Source: an uncultured Alphaproteobacteria bacterium (lineage in GTDB: Bacteria; Pseudomonadota; Alphaproteobacteria; Rhodobacterales; Rhodobacteraceae). Taken from it: a DNA stretch of 64,000 nt. Below, piece by piece: positions 18,400-27,449 of this stretch. The notes under the pieces were generated by a model. That model did no database searches and was not told where the DNA came from. It worked only from the letters and a program-made list of their open reading frames with translations. Both the position numbers and the translations under genes were made by a program. The stretch's first letter is position 1. Every line of letters starts with the position of its first letter. The stretch spans positions 1-64,000 of the forward strand of contig CACBAM010000011.1 in NCBI GenBank assembly GCA_902537215.1. Reading direction: 5' to 3'.

Positions 18400-19125
18400 A
18401 TGAAAATAAGATTAGATCAATACATTATGCAATTGGGTCTGGCAGGATCAAGAAATAGGGCCCAGGAGCTGATAAAGGAAGGATTTGTTTTACTAAATGG
18501 AAAAATATGTAACAAACCAGCTAAAGAAATTACAACAGGATCAAGCGTTTCTATAGTTGAACAACAGCAGTGGGTAAGTCGAGCAGGAAAAAAATTGTTT
18601 GAAGCTCTAAAAAGTTTTAAGGTGAAGGTTGAGGGGAAAACTGCCTTGGATGTAGGCTCGTCCACGGGAGGCTTTACACAAGTTCTGCTTTATGAGGGAG
18701 CAGAAAAAATTACATCAGTTGATGTTGGAACAGATCAGCTTCATTCAAGTCTAAGAAATGTCTCCCAGATCTCTGTGTTTGAACAAACGGATATAAGAGA
18801 CATTTCATCAAGACTAAAAGATTCCTATGACCTGGTTGTTGTAGATGTTGCCTTTATTTCATTGAAAAAAATTATTAAAGATATAGAATTTGTTGCAAGG
18901 GCAGGTGGGGATATTATTTTATTATATAAACCTCAATTCGAAGTTGGAAAACAGAATATATCAAAAAATGGTGTAGTAAAAAAGGAGATAGACACTCAGA
19001 AAACACTTGGTCATTTCCTGAAGTCCTTGGAAAAGAGTAGTCTATATTTTATAAAGTGCAGAAAAGCGTATATCACTGGAAAAAAGGGCAATCAGGAAAT
19101 TTTCGTACATCTAAAAAAGTGTTGA
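18400..19125 (+). CDS. tlyA: TlyA-family rRNA 2'-O-methyltransferase (S4 domain)
   Basis: A 241-residue protein with an N-terminal S4 RNA-binding domain (RLDQYIMQLGLAGSRNRAQ at 4-22) and an FtsJ-like Rossmann methyltransferase domain with DVGSSTGGFT as SAM motif I and VDVAFISLKKI downstream. TlyA proteins methylate cytidine 2'-OH in 16S and/or 23S rRNA; many are annotated as hemolysin A. Hemolytic activity is not implied. It converges on aroC with three bases between the stops. Confidence 0.9.
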   Translation: MKIRLDQYIMQLGLAGSRNRAQELIKEGFVLLNGKICNKPAKEITTGSSVSIVEQQQWVSRAGKKLFEALKSFKVKVEGKTALDVGSSTGGFTQVLLYEGAEKITSVDVGTDQLHSSLRNVSQISVFEQTDIRDISSRLKDSYDLVVVDVAFISLKKIIKDIEFVARAGGDIILLYKPQFEVGKQNISKNGVVKKEIDTQKTLGHFLKSLEKSSLYFIKCRKAYITGKKGNQEIFVHLKKC

Positions 19126-19128
19126 TTG

Positions 19129-20229
19129 CTATAATATAGTGCCAGAATTGGGCCCAATCTGACCCCTATGCAGTAAAAAATGATCCAAAATAGTACATGC
19201 TACCATAGCTTCTCCCACTGGCACTGCTCTTATTCCTACACAAGGGTCATGTCTTCCTCTTGTCGAAACTGTGGTTGAGGATCCTGCTTTTGTAATTGAT
19301 TTTCTCTCGCTTAAAATTGATGACGTCGGCTTGACAGCAAATCTTGTAACAATATCCTGACCCGAAGTTATACCACCCAAAACACCTCCCGCATTATTGG
19401 ATGTAAAAGAGATTTTATCGTCCTCCAAAAAGATTTCATCAGCATTCTCTATTCCTTCAATCTCAGCAGCTTTCATACCAATGCCTATTTCAACACCTTT
19501 CACAGCATTTATTGACATCAGACCGCTAGCTAGATCTGAATCCATCTTTGCATATAGGGGTGCTCCCAGCCCTGCGGGTACGCCCTTAGCAATAATTTCA
19601 ATCATCGCACCAACAGAGTTACCACTTTTACGCAGTTCTTTTATATATTTCTCCCAACTTGGAACCATAGTCTTGTCAGGACACCAAAATTCATTTTCTT
19701 TAATTGTAGTTTCAGAAAATTTTTTTCTATCAATTTCCAATTTTCCAATTCGGATCAGATAACCTGTTATCTCTATGTCTGGGGCCATATCTGCTAGAAT
19801 TTTTCTAGCTATTCCTCCTGCCGCTACTCTTGATGCTGTTTCTCTTGCTGAAGATCTTCCGCCTCCTCTATAATCTCTTATTCCATACTTAAGGTGATAT
19901 GTAAGGTCTGCGTGACCTGGTCTAAATGTATTTGCAATTTCACTATAATCCTTTGATCTTTGATCTTGATTTTCAATGAATAGTTGAATCGGAGTGCCTG
20001 TGGTTACGCCTTCAAATGTTCCTGAGAGTATCTTAACCTTATCCAATTCTTTTCTTTGGGTCGTATACTTGCTTTGGCCGGGCCTCCGTCTGTCTAACCA
20101 AGGCTGTATGTCGGCTTCACTAAGTTCTACACCAGGTGGGCACCCATCAACTGTTGCCCCAATCGCACTCCCGTGGCTTTCCCCCCAGGTAGTAACTTTA
20201 AATAAGTGACCAAATGAATTAATCGACAT
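19129..20229 (-). CDS. aroC: Chorismate synthase
   Basis: FMN-dependent final shikimate-pathway enzyme that turns EPSP into chorismate, the precursor of aromatic amino acids, folate and ubiquinone. The 366-residue protein has the N-terminal [12 protein letters not shown], the [18 protein letters not shown] block and the C-terminal [18 protein letters not shown] signature. It stands alone between tlyA and the bc1 operon. Confidence 0.97.
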   Translation of the reverse strand: MSINSFGHLFKVTTWGESHGSAIGATVDGCPPGVELSEADIQPWLDRRRPGQSKYTTQRKELDKVKILSGTFEGVTTGTPIQLFIENQDQRSKDYSEIANTFRPGHADLTYHLKYGIRDYRGGGRSSARETASRVAAGGIARKILADMAPDIEITGYLIRIGKLEIDRKKFSETTIKENEFWCPDKTMVPSWEKYIKELRKSGNSVGAMIEIIAKGVPAGLGAPLYAKMDSDLASGLMSINAVKGVEIGIGMKAAEIEGIENADEIFLEDDKISFTSNNAGGVLGGITSGQDIVTRFAVKPTSSILSERKSITKAGSSTTVSTRGRHDPCVGIRAVPVGEAMVACTILDHFLLHRGQIGPNSGTIL

Positions 20230-20307
20230 TTCTAACGATCTTTCTGTTTAGATTTTATGTCAGTAAATATATCAATAATAGATGAAAAAAGCTTGCTGCC
20301 TACTAAA

Positions 20308-21066
20308 TTAAACTTTTTTGTACTTGTGTGGTGCCCACAGCTTTTTATTCGTAAAATATAATAATACAGAAAGAATCAATAGGAGTAGTACCGCCCTAAA
20401 GCCCGTTTCCTTCCTCACATTCAACTTTGGCTCTGCAGCCCACATTAAAAATGCCGCTACATCTTCAGCTTCTTGCTGGAGGGTAGCCTCAGTCCCATCC
20501 ATATATTCTACATCGTCACCCCAGAGAGGCTGAGACATAGCAATCCATCCACCAGGATACAATTTGTTGCCATATAAAACAGAGCCAGCTTGCTCTTTCT
20601 CTTCTTCAGTATAACTTTTCAAAAGCGATACGATATATTCCGCCCCTCCCACGCGCGCTTTAGCCATAAGGCTCAAATTCGGAGCATTTTCCACCATTGA
20701 TCCGCTAAAGTAATCAGAAGGTACTGCACTTCTATCGTCATCAATGTCAGGGTCATAAACATCAAACTGAGCAGCATATGCTTTGACTTGCTCAGGAGGT
20801 AGTTCAGGTCCTCCCTTGTCACCAAGATTACGATATGCTACATGCGTCAGTCCATGACACCCGGCGCAAACCTCAGTGAAGACTTGCAGCCCACGCTGCA
20901 GTTGCTTTTTATCATATGTCCCAAAGACTCCTTCAAATGAAAAATCGACGTTATCTATCTTTCCAACTGGTCCAGCGGAATAGGCCTGACTTATAAAGAT
21001 TAGTTGAGCTACTAGGACCAGGTTACAAATAGCAGCCTTTATGAAAGTCTTACTCTGCGGGCTCAT
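20308..21066 (-). CDS. petC: Ubiquinol-cytochrome c reductase, cytochrome c1
   Basis: Heme c subunit of the bc1 complex, facing the periplasm. The chosen ATG at 21066 gives 252 residues and is preceded five bases upstream by GGAGG; it lies inside the last codons of petB, so translation is coupled. A signal peptide covers about residues 1-31, the heme motif CAGCH is at 67-71, and a C-terminal hydrophobic anchor ([13 protein letters not shown]) tethers it to the membrane. Longer in-frame versions up to 21135 overlap petB further and lack a signal-peptide start. Confidence 0.95.
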   Translation of the reverse strand: MSPQSKTFIKAAICNLVLVAQLIFISQAYSAGPVGKIDNVDFSFEGVFGTYDKKQLQRGLQVFTEVCAGCHGLTHVAYRNLGDKGGPELPPEQVKAYAAQFDVYDPDIDDDRSAVPSDYFSGSMVENAPNLSLMAKARVGGAEYIVSLLKSYTEEEKEQAGSVLYGNKLYPGGWIAMSQPLWGDDVEYMDGTEATLQQEAEDVAAFLMWAAEPKLNVRKETGFRAVLLLLILSVLLYFTNKKLWAPHKYKKV

Positions 21067-22405
21067 ACACACCTCCGTTAGGTGAACTTTCCTTTGTCTC
21101 ACTTTTCTCCAATTTCTTGTTCCAATCTTCCTCAATTGTTTTGGGTTGCTGATCTGGGGTTTCAGTGACCCCTAGTAAGGGAAGTATTATTAAAAAGTAA
21201 GCAAACCAATAACTGGACCCGATAAGTGATATTGTGGAATAGGGTTGTTCTGCGGGTTTAGCGCCTACCCAGGTCAGAACAAAAAAATCTAAAACTAATA
21301 AGGCAAACCACCACTTGAACTGAGGTCGATATCTTCCGGAACGAACAGAAGATGTGTCAAGCCATGGCGCAAGTGCCATTACTGCAATAGCACCAAACAT
21401 AGCGAGAACTCCAAAGAATTTTGCGTCGATTATTCCCCCTGATATAAATGAGGTGAATTGAACGATCCACACATCAGCAGTGAAAGCACGAAGAATTGCA
21501 TAGAAAGGTAAAAAGTACCACTCCGGAACAATGTGGGCTGGTGTTACAAGAGGGTCAGCTTCAATGTAGTTATCTGGGTGCCCAAGATAATTTGGAATAA
21601 ACCCTACGATAGCAGCGAAAATTGCCAAAATAATAGCTAGCGCAACAAGGTCTTTCATTACGAAATAAGGAAAAAATGGAAGGGTGTCTTTCTCGGCCTC
21701 CTCTTTGGATCCGCGCCTAACTTCTACGCCGGTTGGGTTATTATTTCCAGTAGTATGAAAAGCCCATATGTGAGTAGCAACTAATCCGAGGATAACAAAT
21801 GGAAGCAAATAATGTAGGCTGAAAAATCGAGTTAACGTTGCATTATCCACTGCTGGGCCCCCTAATAACCACGTCTGAAGTGACTCTCCTACGAAAGGGA
21901 TAGCGCCAAACAAACCGGTGATAACTGTAGCACCCCAGAAAGACATTTGACCCCAAGGAAGTACATAGCCCATAAAGGCTGTTGCCATCATCGCCAAATA
22001 AATCAACATACCTATTATCCAAGTTACTTCTCGGGGTTCTTTGTAAGAACCATAATATAAACCCCTAAAAATATGCATGTAGACAGCTATAAAAAACAGA
22101 GAAGCACCATTAGCGTGAATGTACCTAATGGCCCATCCACCATTCACATCACGCATTATATGCTCAACACTGTCAAAGGCGTGATCGACATGGGGCGTAT
22201 AGTGCATAACTAAAATAATACCGGTGATTATTTGAAGGACGAGACAAAAAGTTAGAACTATCCCCCATATCCACATCCAGTTCAAATTCTTTGGAGTTGG
22301 AATCATTAGGGTGTCATAAACAAGTCTCCCAACAGGTAGTCTCTTATCCAACCAAGTTTCAAATCCTTTTTTTGGTTCATATTTATCGTGTGGTATGCCG
22401 CCCAT
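21050..22405 (-). CDS. petB: Ubiquinol-cytochrome c reductase, cytochrome b
   Basis: Membrane-embedded diheme core of the bc1 complex with the quinol oxidation and reduction sites. The 451-residue protein has eight likely transmembrane helices, the [17 protein letters not shown] Qo-site region, the PEWYF motif (here [10 protein letters not shown]) and paired heme-ligand histidines in helices B and D. A C-terminal extension past the core contributes to its length. It is the middle gene of petA-petB-petC. Confidence 0.97.
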   Translation of the reverse strand: MGGIPHDKYEPKKGFETWLDKRLPVGRLVYDTLMIPTPKNLNWMWIWGIVLTFCLVLQIITGIILVMHYTPHVDHAFDSVEHIMRDVNGGWAIRYIHANGASLFFIAVYMHIFRGLYYGSYKEPREVTWIIGMLIYLAMMATAFMGYVLPWGQMSFWGATVITGLFGAIPFVGESLQTWLLGGPAVDNATLTRFFSLHYLLPFVILGLVATHIWAFHTTGNNNPTGVEVRRGSKEEAEKDTLPFFPYFVMKDLVALAIILAIFAAIVGFIPNYLGHPDNYIEADPLVTPAHIVPEWYFLPFYAILRAFTADVWIVQFTSFISGGIIDAKFFGVLAMFGAIAVMALAPWLDTSSVRSGRYRPQFKWWFALLVLDFFVLTWVGAKPAEQPYSTISLIGSSYWFAYFLIILPLLGVTETPDQQPKTIEEDWNKKLEKSETKESSPNGGVYEPAE

Positions 22406-22423
22406 TTTTCTTTCCTTTGTCTA

Positions 22424-22984
22424 TTAACCTAATTTTAATATTCCACCATCGGACAACGATGCAACAGGAATGGGTAAATTGGTGGGAGCCGGTCCTCTTC
22501 TAATTCTACCAGCAGTGTCATAATGAGATCCATGACATGGGCAAAACCATCCCCCAAAATCTCCAGCATCGCCAAGCGGGACGCATCCCAGATGTGTACA
22601 TACTCCCATCATTACCAGCCACTCGCCGTTTTCATCAAGCGTCCTGAACTTATCCGATGCATCACCGTCTTTAAGATTAGCATTTTGTGCGCTTTTATCA
22701 GGCAAATCTTCCAACTTCACCTCTCTTGCAGCGGAAATCTCTTCTTCTGTACGCCTCCTGATAAAAACGGGTTTTCCCAACCACTTTACCGTTAACTGTG
22801 ATCCTGGCTCTAAATCGTTAACATCTACTTCTATAGATGACAAGGCCGCTACATCAGCTGAAGGATTCATTTGGTTGATTAGAGGCCATGTTGCTGCTCC
22901 AACCGTTATTGCCCCAACAGCAGCGGTTGAAATATAAAGAAAATCACGCCTATTTCCCTTTTTATTCTCTTTGTTGTCTTCCAT
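22424..22984 (-). CDS. petA: Ubiquinol-cytochrome c reductase, Rieske iron-sulfur subunit
   Basis: High-potential [2Fe-2S] protein of the bc1 complex. The 186-residue protein begins with a twin-arginine-type segment (RRDFLYIS at 12-19) and a membrane anchor. The cluster ligands are in CTHLGC (129-134) and CPCHGSH (148-154), both intact. It leads the petABC operon, 18 bases before petB. Confidence 0.97.
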   Translation of the reverse strand: MEDNKENKKGNRRDFLYISTAAVGAITVGAATWPLINQMNPSADVAALSSIEVDVNDLEPGSQLTVKWLGKPVFIRRRTEEEISAAREVKLEDLPDKSAQNANLKDGDASDKFRTLDENGEWLVMMGVCTHLGCVPLGDAGDFGGWFCPCHGSHYDTAGRIRRGPAPTNLPIPVASLSDGGILKLG

Positions 22985-23108
22985 GTAAATTCCGTGTTTA
23001 TTTCCCAGTTTTCCATAGAGCTTATATATGTTAATTTAATATTTATCAATAGATTGTCTATTGGACTTTAAGACGCACTGTATTTTTAAATTTATGTATA
23101 GTGTATAT

Positions 23109-23567
23109 ATGAGAATTTCTATTTTTCAACCAGATATACCTCAAAATTTAGGAGCACTTCTTAGGGTTTCTGCTTGCCTTAATGTGCCATTGGACATAAT
23201 TGAGCCATGCGGATTTGCTTTTTCTGAAAGGAAATTGAAGAGGACTGCAATGGACTATATTAGCCATGCGGACTTTAGGACGTTCATTGATTATCAATCA
23301 TTTAAGAAACAGCAACAAGAGGAAAACCCGAGTTCAAGAGTGATTCTCCTGACAACTAAAAGTAAAAAAAATTATTTAGATTTTAGATTTCAGAAAAATG
23401 ACCGACTAATGCTAGGTAGAGAAAGCGCTGGAGTACCTGAATATGTTCACGAATCGGTGGATGACGCTGTTACCATAGAAATGCCAGGCAGAGGACGGTC
23501 TTTAAATGTTGTGGTCAGTTGTGTGATGGTTTTATCAGAAGCGTTAAGACAAACTAGGGGCTTGTAA
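23109..23567 (+). CDS. trmL: tRNA (cytidine(34)-2'-O)-methyltransferase
   Basis: Small SPOUT-class methyltransferase that modifies the wobble base of tRNA-Leu isoacceptors. From the ATG at 23109 the protein has 152 residues, close to the family size; an earlier in-frame ATG at 23061 adds an unlikely extension. The N-terminus FQPDIPQNLGALLR and the knot motifs LGRESAGVP and IEMPGRGRSLNVVVSC are diagnostic. It is divergent from petA, as in many Rhodobacterales. Confidence 0.92.
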   Translation: MRISIFQPDIPQNLGALLRVSACLNVPLDIIEPCGFAFSERKLKRTAMDYISHADFRTFIDYQSFKKQQQEENPSSRVILLTTKSKKNYLDFRFQKNDRLMLGRESAGVPEYVHESVDDAVTIEMPGRGRSLNVVVSCVMVLSEALRQTRGL

Positions 23568-23626
23568 TATTGTATAATTTAATGGTTATATGACAGTAAG
23601 AGCAAATTGAAAATGGAAACGTAAAT

Positions 23627-25102
23627 ATGTTAGATCAAACAAATCTCAGTGTTATGCTAAAAAACAAAAACCTTCTAAAAAATAAAGCGCACATTAACGG
23701 TGCTTGGGTAGATGCAAAAAGTGGAAAAACTTTTGAAGTGGTTAACCCCTCTAATGGAAATTTAATAACAACTGTTCCCGATTTAGATGTTAACGATGCT
23801 CGAATTGCAATAGATGCTGCGTACGAAGCTTTCCCCAATTGGAGTAAAAAGACCGCGAAAGAGAGAAGTATAATTTTAAATAAGTTCGGCAAGCTAATGT
23901 TAGAAAATGCCGACGATCTAGCTGCAATCCTTACCGCTGAAATGGGAAAACCGTTGGCAGAAGCAAAGGGAGAAATTACTTATGGAGCTAGTTTTATTGA
24001 GTGGTTTGCCGAAGAAGGAAAAAGAGTTTACGGAGAAACCATTCCTGGACACCAGGAAGACAAAAGAATAATCGTGTTAAAGCAGCCAGTAGGCGTGGTA
24101 GCTGCTATAACTCCTTGGAATTTTCCCAATGCAATGATTACCAGAAAATTGGGCCCAGCACTCGCTGCTGGCTGCTGTTTTGTAGCAAAAGCTCCAGAAG
24201 ACACTCCATTATCCGCTTTGGCCCTTTGCGATCTTGCAGAAGAAGCAGGAATTCCGAAAGGGGTATTCTCTGTTCTAACTACTTCTGATCCGGTCGAAAT
24301 AGGCAAAGAACTATGTTCAAATGATAAAATTCGAAAATTAACTTTTACTGGATCGACAGAAGTTGGGAAAAAACTTTTAAAACAAGGAGCAGACCAAGTT
24401 TTAAAGATGTCCATGGAGTTAGGTGGTAACGCACCATTTATCGTATTTGATGATGCAGATATTGATAAGGCGGTTGAGGGGGCAATAATTTCTAAATTCA
24501 GAAATAATGGTCAAACATGTGTGTGCGCAAATAGAATCTACGTGCAGGATGGAGTATATGATATATTTGCCAGGAAGCTGGAAGAGGCCGTTTCAAAGAT
24601 GGTGGTAGGCGACGGTTTTGCTCCATCTAGTACTCTTGGTCCCTTGATCACTAACGAAGCCCTCAAAAAGGTTGAGGAACATATTAAAGATGCTTTAGAT
24701 AAAGGTGCCACAGCTCAATGCGGGGGAAAGAAACATAACATTGGCGGTACGTTTTTTGAACCAACGGTATTAACAAACGTTGATAAGTCCATGTTAATTG
24801 CGGAAGAAGAAACTTTTGGGCCCGTTGCACCTTTATTCCGATTTAACGATGAAGACGATGTCATAGAACAAGCTAATAATACTATATTCGGTTTGGCCTC
24901 GTACTTTTATGCCTCAGATCTCAAGCGCGTTTGGAAAGTAGCAGAATCTTTGGAATACGGTATGGTAGGCATAAATACGGGATTAATTTCTACAGAAGTG
25001 GCTCCCTTCGGGGGAGTTAAGCAGTCTGGACTTGGTCGTGAGGGATCGCATCATGGGATTGAGGAGTATCTGGAGATGAAATATCTGTGCCTATCGCTTT
25101 AG
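23627..25102 (+). CDS. gabD: NAD(P)-dependent succinate-semialdehyde dehydrogenase
   Basis: Aldehyde dehydrogenase of 491 residues, the usual size of GabD. PWNFPNAMITRK, FTGSTEVGKKL, the general base Glu264 (MELGGNAPF) and the catalytic Cys298 (NGQTCVCANR) are all present. The RIYVQDGVYD and FGGVKQSGLGREGSHHGIEEY regions fit the SSADH/glutarate-semialdehyde subgroup best. It would feed GABA or related semialdehydes to succinate. It overlaps mtaB by four bases at the stops. Another semialdehyde is possible as substrate. Confidence 0.85.
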   Translation: MLDQTNLSVMLKNKNLLKNKAHINGAWVDAKSGKTFEVVNPSNGNLITTVPDLDVNDARIAIDAAYEAFPNWSKKTAKERSIILNKFGKLMLENADDLAAILTAEMGKPLAEAKGEITYGASFIEWFAEEGKRVYGETIPGHQEDKRIIVLKQPVGVVAAITPWNFPNAMITRKLGPALAAGCCFVAKAPEDTPLSALALCDLAEEAGIPKGVFSVLTTSDPVEIGKELCSNDKIRKLTFTGSTEVGKKLLKQGADQVLKMSMELGGNAPFIVFDDADIDKAVEGAIISKFRNNGQTCVCANRIYVQDGVYDIFARKLEEAVSKMVVGDGFAPSSTLGPLITNEALKKVEEHIKDALDKGATAQCGGKKHNIGGTFFEPTVLTNVDKSMLIAEEETFGPVAPLFRFNDEDDVIEQANNTIFGLASYFYASDLKRVWKVAESLEYGMVGINTGLISTEVAPFGGVKQSGLGREGSHHGIEEYLEMKYLCLSL

Positions 25103-26340
25103 TATTTTGCAAGAAGGCTGTTACCACTGTAATTATGCGCTTTTAGTGCATAAATTTCGCCTGTTTTGAGAGGGGTGCTCGTTGTAATTTCAGTGAAATC
25201 TTCAGCCCGTCCCTTGAATTCAGACTCCATCAGTACTGATAGCGTCTTTTCTTTTAGTTTTGCAAAGTGCTGTATTTTTTTTCGCTGAGCTAGATCTCTT
25301 AGAGCTTTTGAGCGCTTAGATATTTCATCCTTATTGACTTGTGGCATGCGACTCGCAGGGGTGTTTGGACGTCTAGAGTAAGGAAAGACGTGAAGCCAGC
25401 TGATATCGCACTCATCTACAAGTTTAATAGTATCTAAAAACATTAAATCGCTTTCTGTCGGAAAGCCTGCAATTAGGTCCGCACCGAATGTCAACTCTGG
25501 TCTGGCGGCCTTTAGGTTTCTACATAACTCAATTGCTTGCTCTCTGGAGTGTCTTCTTTTCATTCTTTTTAGTATGAGGTTGTTACCTGATTGTAGAGAA
25601 AGGTGGAGATGTGGCATCATCCGTTTATTGGTTTTAAATACATGTAGGAGACTCTCATCCATCTCACTAACATCTAAAGATGATAGTCTTAGGCGAGGTA
25701 GTCTAGGAATTTCATCCAAGATTCTGATTGCTAAATCACCAAGTTTTTCATTGCCAGCTAGATCTGAGCCCCAACTCGTGATATCAACGCCAGTCAAAAC
25801 AATTTCTTTGAATCCCTTATCAACAAGATTACCTATTTTCTCCAAAATTGTTTTAGTAGCGACTGATTTTGACGGTCCTCTTCCTTGGGGAATTATGCAA
25901 AAAGTACAAGAGTGGTCGCATCCATTTTGTATTTCTAAATATGCTCTTGATCTTTTTGTAAAATTGGGAAGAATTTTAGTTTTTGCTTGTTTTAACTTGA
26001 CCTTTGAATTTCCAAAAAAACCTGACTGCCCACGTTGTACTATGTCTCTCCAAATTGCTTCATCGAGTTTAACGTCATTTCCAACTACCACATCAACTTC
26101 AGGCATATTAATGTAAGTTTCTTTTTCGATGTGCGCATCACATCCCGAAACAACGACTCTGTTGGTTGGAGATGATTTTTTTAGCTGACGAATATACTTT
26201 TTACTATTTTTAGCGGCCTCTTTAGTAACTGAACAAGTGTTAACGAAAGTAAGATTTTTAAAATCTAATTTCTCTGTTATTGACTTTATTGTTTCAGTCT
26301 CAAAAGTATTTAGGCGACATCCAAGAGTTTTAAATTTCAT
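25099..26340 (-). CDS. mtaB: tRNA (N6-threonylcarbamoyladenosine(37)-C2)-methylthiotransferase
   Basis: Radical-SAM enzyme that adds a methylthio group to t6A37 in ANN-decoding tRNAs. The 413-residue protein has the UPF0004 cluster cysteines at about 8, 36 and 67 and the radical-SAM CX3CX2C motif at 141-148 (CDHSCTFC), then a C-terminal TRAM-like region. CIIPQGRG following the motif fits MtaB rather than MiaB or RimO. It lies six bases after dapF, probably as one transcript. Confidence 0.9.
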   Translation of the reverse strand: MKFKTLGCRLNTFETETIKSITEKLDFKNLTFVNTCSVTKEAAKNSKKYIRQLKKSSPTNRVVVSGCDAHIEKETYINMPEVDVVVGNDVKLDEAIWRDIVQRGQSGFFGNSKVKLKQAKTKILPNFTKRSRAYLEIQNGCDHSCTFCIIPQGRGPSKSVATKTILEKIGNLVDKGFKEIVLTGVDITSWGSDLAGNEKLGDLAIRILDEIPRLPRLRLSSLDVSEMDESLLHVFKTNKRMMPHLHLSLQSGNNLILKRMKRRHSREQAIELCRNLKAARPELTFGADLIAGFPTESDLMFLDTIKLVDECDISWLHVFPYSRRPNTPASRMPQVNKDEISKRSKALRDLAQRKKIQHFAKLKEKTLSVLMESEFKGRAEDFTEITTSTPLKTGEIYALKAHNYSGNSLLAKY

Positions 26341-26346
26341 CGCTAC

Positions 26347-27159
26347 TTAGTTCCGAATCAAATTGTAGATGCCAGTAAATACATGCTTGGTCGGTCCAGT
26401 CAACCACATACCCGTCTCTTTTTTCTCCACTTCGACGGTTCCCCCATCAAGTTCGACCTTAACTCTATTGTCAAGGAGGTCTCTTCTGATGCCTGCATCA
26501 ACTGCTGCACAAGAGGAAGATCCAGATGCTAATGTGATACCTGATCCACGCTCCCAAACTTTTAATTTGATATGAGTTCTATCTAAGATTTTTACGAATT
26601 GAACGTTTGTTTTTTCAGGAAACAATGCATTATTCTCAACTGTGGGACCTTTACGTCGAACATCTATTTTATTCAAGTCATCAACAAAAAACGTGCAATG
26701 AGGGTTACCAAAGTTTGTTCCAGTTGGTTCTCCTTCGATTGGAAGATTTAAAGTTGAGACTTCCTTAGACAACGGTATTTCATCCCAAGCTATCTTTGGT
26801 TGACCGATATTAACCGATATCAATTCATTATTTTTTTTATGGCACTCTATAATTCCATTTTGAGTTTCAATATTAAGTGTTTCTGTTCTGGTCTCCCCAA
26901 AAAGAATGGTAGCTATACATCTTGTGGCATTTCCACAAGTAGCAGAAACAGAGCCATCTGAATTCCAAAAGAGAGCATAAGCGGAGACATTATTTTTATT
27001 GTTATCACTTATGACAACAAGCTGATCACATCCAATACCAAAATGTCGGTCACATAGAAGTTTAATTTCATCATTATTTAGTTCCAATTTTTGATCGCGA
27101 TTATCAATAATTACAAAATCATTTCCACAACCGTGCATTTTGGTGAATTTTAGTTTCAA
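26347..27159 (-). CDS. dapF: Diaminopimelate epimerase, variant second active-site segment
   Basis: Converts LL- to meso-diaminopimelate for lysine and peptidoglycan. The 270-residue protein has the first catalytic cysteine (Cys75 in CGNATRC) and all fold-defining blocks (MHGCGNDF, GNPHCTFFV). The second active-site segment, usually ACGxxxC with a catalytic Cys, reads ASGSSSC here: residue 212 is Ser (codon TCT, 26524-26526). Cys217 lies nearby. I recall similar ASGSSSC sequences in other Rhodobacterales, so this is probably a lineage variant, not a broken gene. Confidence 0.88.
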   Translation of the reverse strand: MKLKFTKMHGCGNDFVIIDNRDQKLELNNDEIKLLCDRHFGIGCDQLVVISDNNKNNVSAYALFWNSDGSVSATCGNATRCIATILFGETRTETLNIETQNGIIECHKKNNELISVNIGQPKIAWDEIPLSKEVSTLNLPIEGEPTGTNFGNPHCTFFVDDLNKIDVRRKGPTVENNALFPEKTNVQFVKILDRTHIKLKVWERGSGITLASGSSSCAAVDAGIRRDLLDNRVKVELDGGTVEVEKKETGMWLTGPTKHVFTGIYNLIRN

Positions 27160-27268
27160 TAACTTCCCCGTAATGTTCTAAACTATAAGTAACCTAATTT
27201 TGTTTTAACGTCATTTAATATAATTGAAGACTTGACCAAATAGTAAGTAAATAATAAAACTCAAGTGT

Positions 27269-27344
27269 GGGCCCGTAGCTCAGTTGGTAGAGCAACTGAC
27301 TTTTAATCAGTGGGTCACAGGTTCGAACCCTGTCGGGCTCACCA
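27269..27344 (+). tRNA. tRNA-Lys (anticodon TTT)
   Basis: A complete 76-base cloverleaf read by eye: 7-bp acceptor (GGGCCCG with CGGGCTC, one G-T pair), D arm GCTC/GAGC, anticodon stem ACTGA/TCAGT with loop CTTTTAA giving anticodon TTT, five-base variable loop GGGTC, and T arm ACAGG/CCTGT with TTCGAAC. CCA is encoded at 27342-27344. It stands alone between dapF and the asparagine synthetase-like gene. Confidence 0.97.
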
Positions 27345-27389
27345 TTGTAAACAGGAGCTTAGCGCTATTATACTAAATCTTGTTTGTGT

Positions 27390-27410
27390 CCGGGGAAACG
27401 CCGGGGAAAC
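27390..27410. repeat. Tandem CCGGGGAAAC direct repeat downstream of tRNA-Lys
   Basis: CCGGGGAAAC occurs at 27390-27399 and again at 27401-27410, separated by one G. The GC content is clearly above the surrounding AT-rich gap. It lies about 45 bases after the tRNA 3' end, a common integration position, and could be a remnant of an integrated element. No integrase gene is present nearby, so this is only a suggestion. Confidence 0.35.
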
Positions 27411-27449
27411 ATTTACAGAAAATTAAAACAATCTCTATAGCTCTATCAT

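Noticed and set aside
21067-21135. Longer cytochrome c1 start
   Set aside because: The extension lies in petB and would hide the signal peptide; ATG 21066 has an ideal GGAGG.
25574-26116. 180-residue frame opposite mtaB
   Set aside because: Antisense of conserved radical-SAM coding sequence, no ribosome site or family features.
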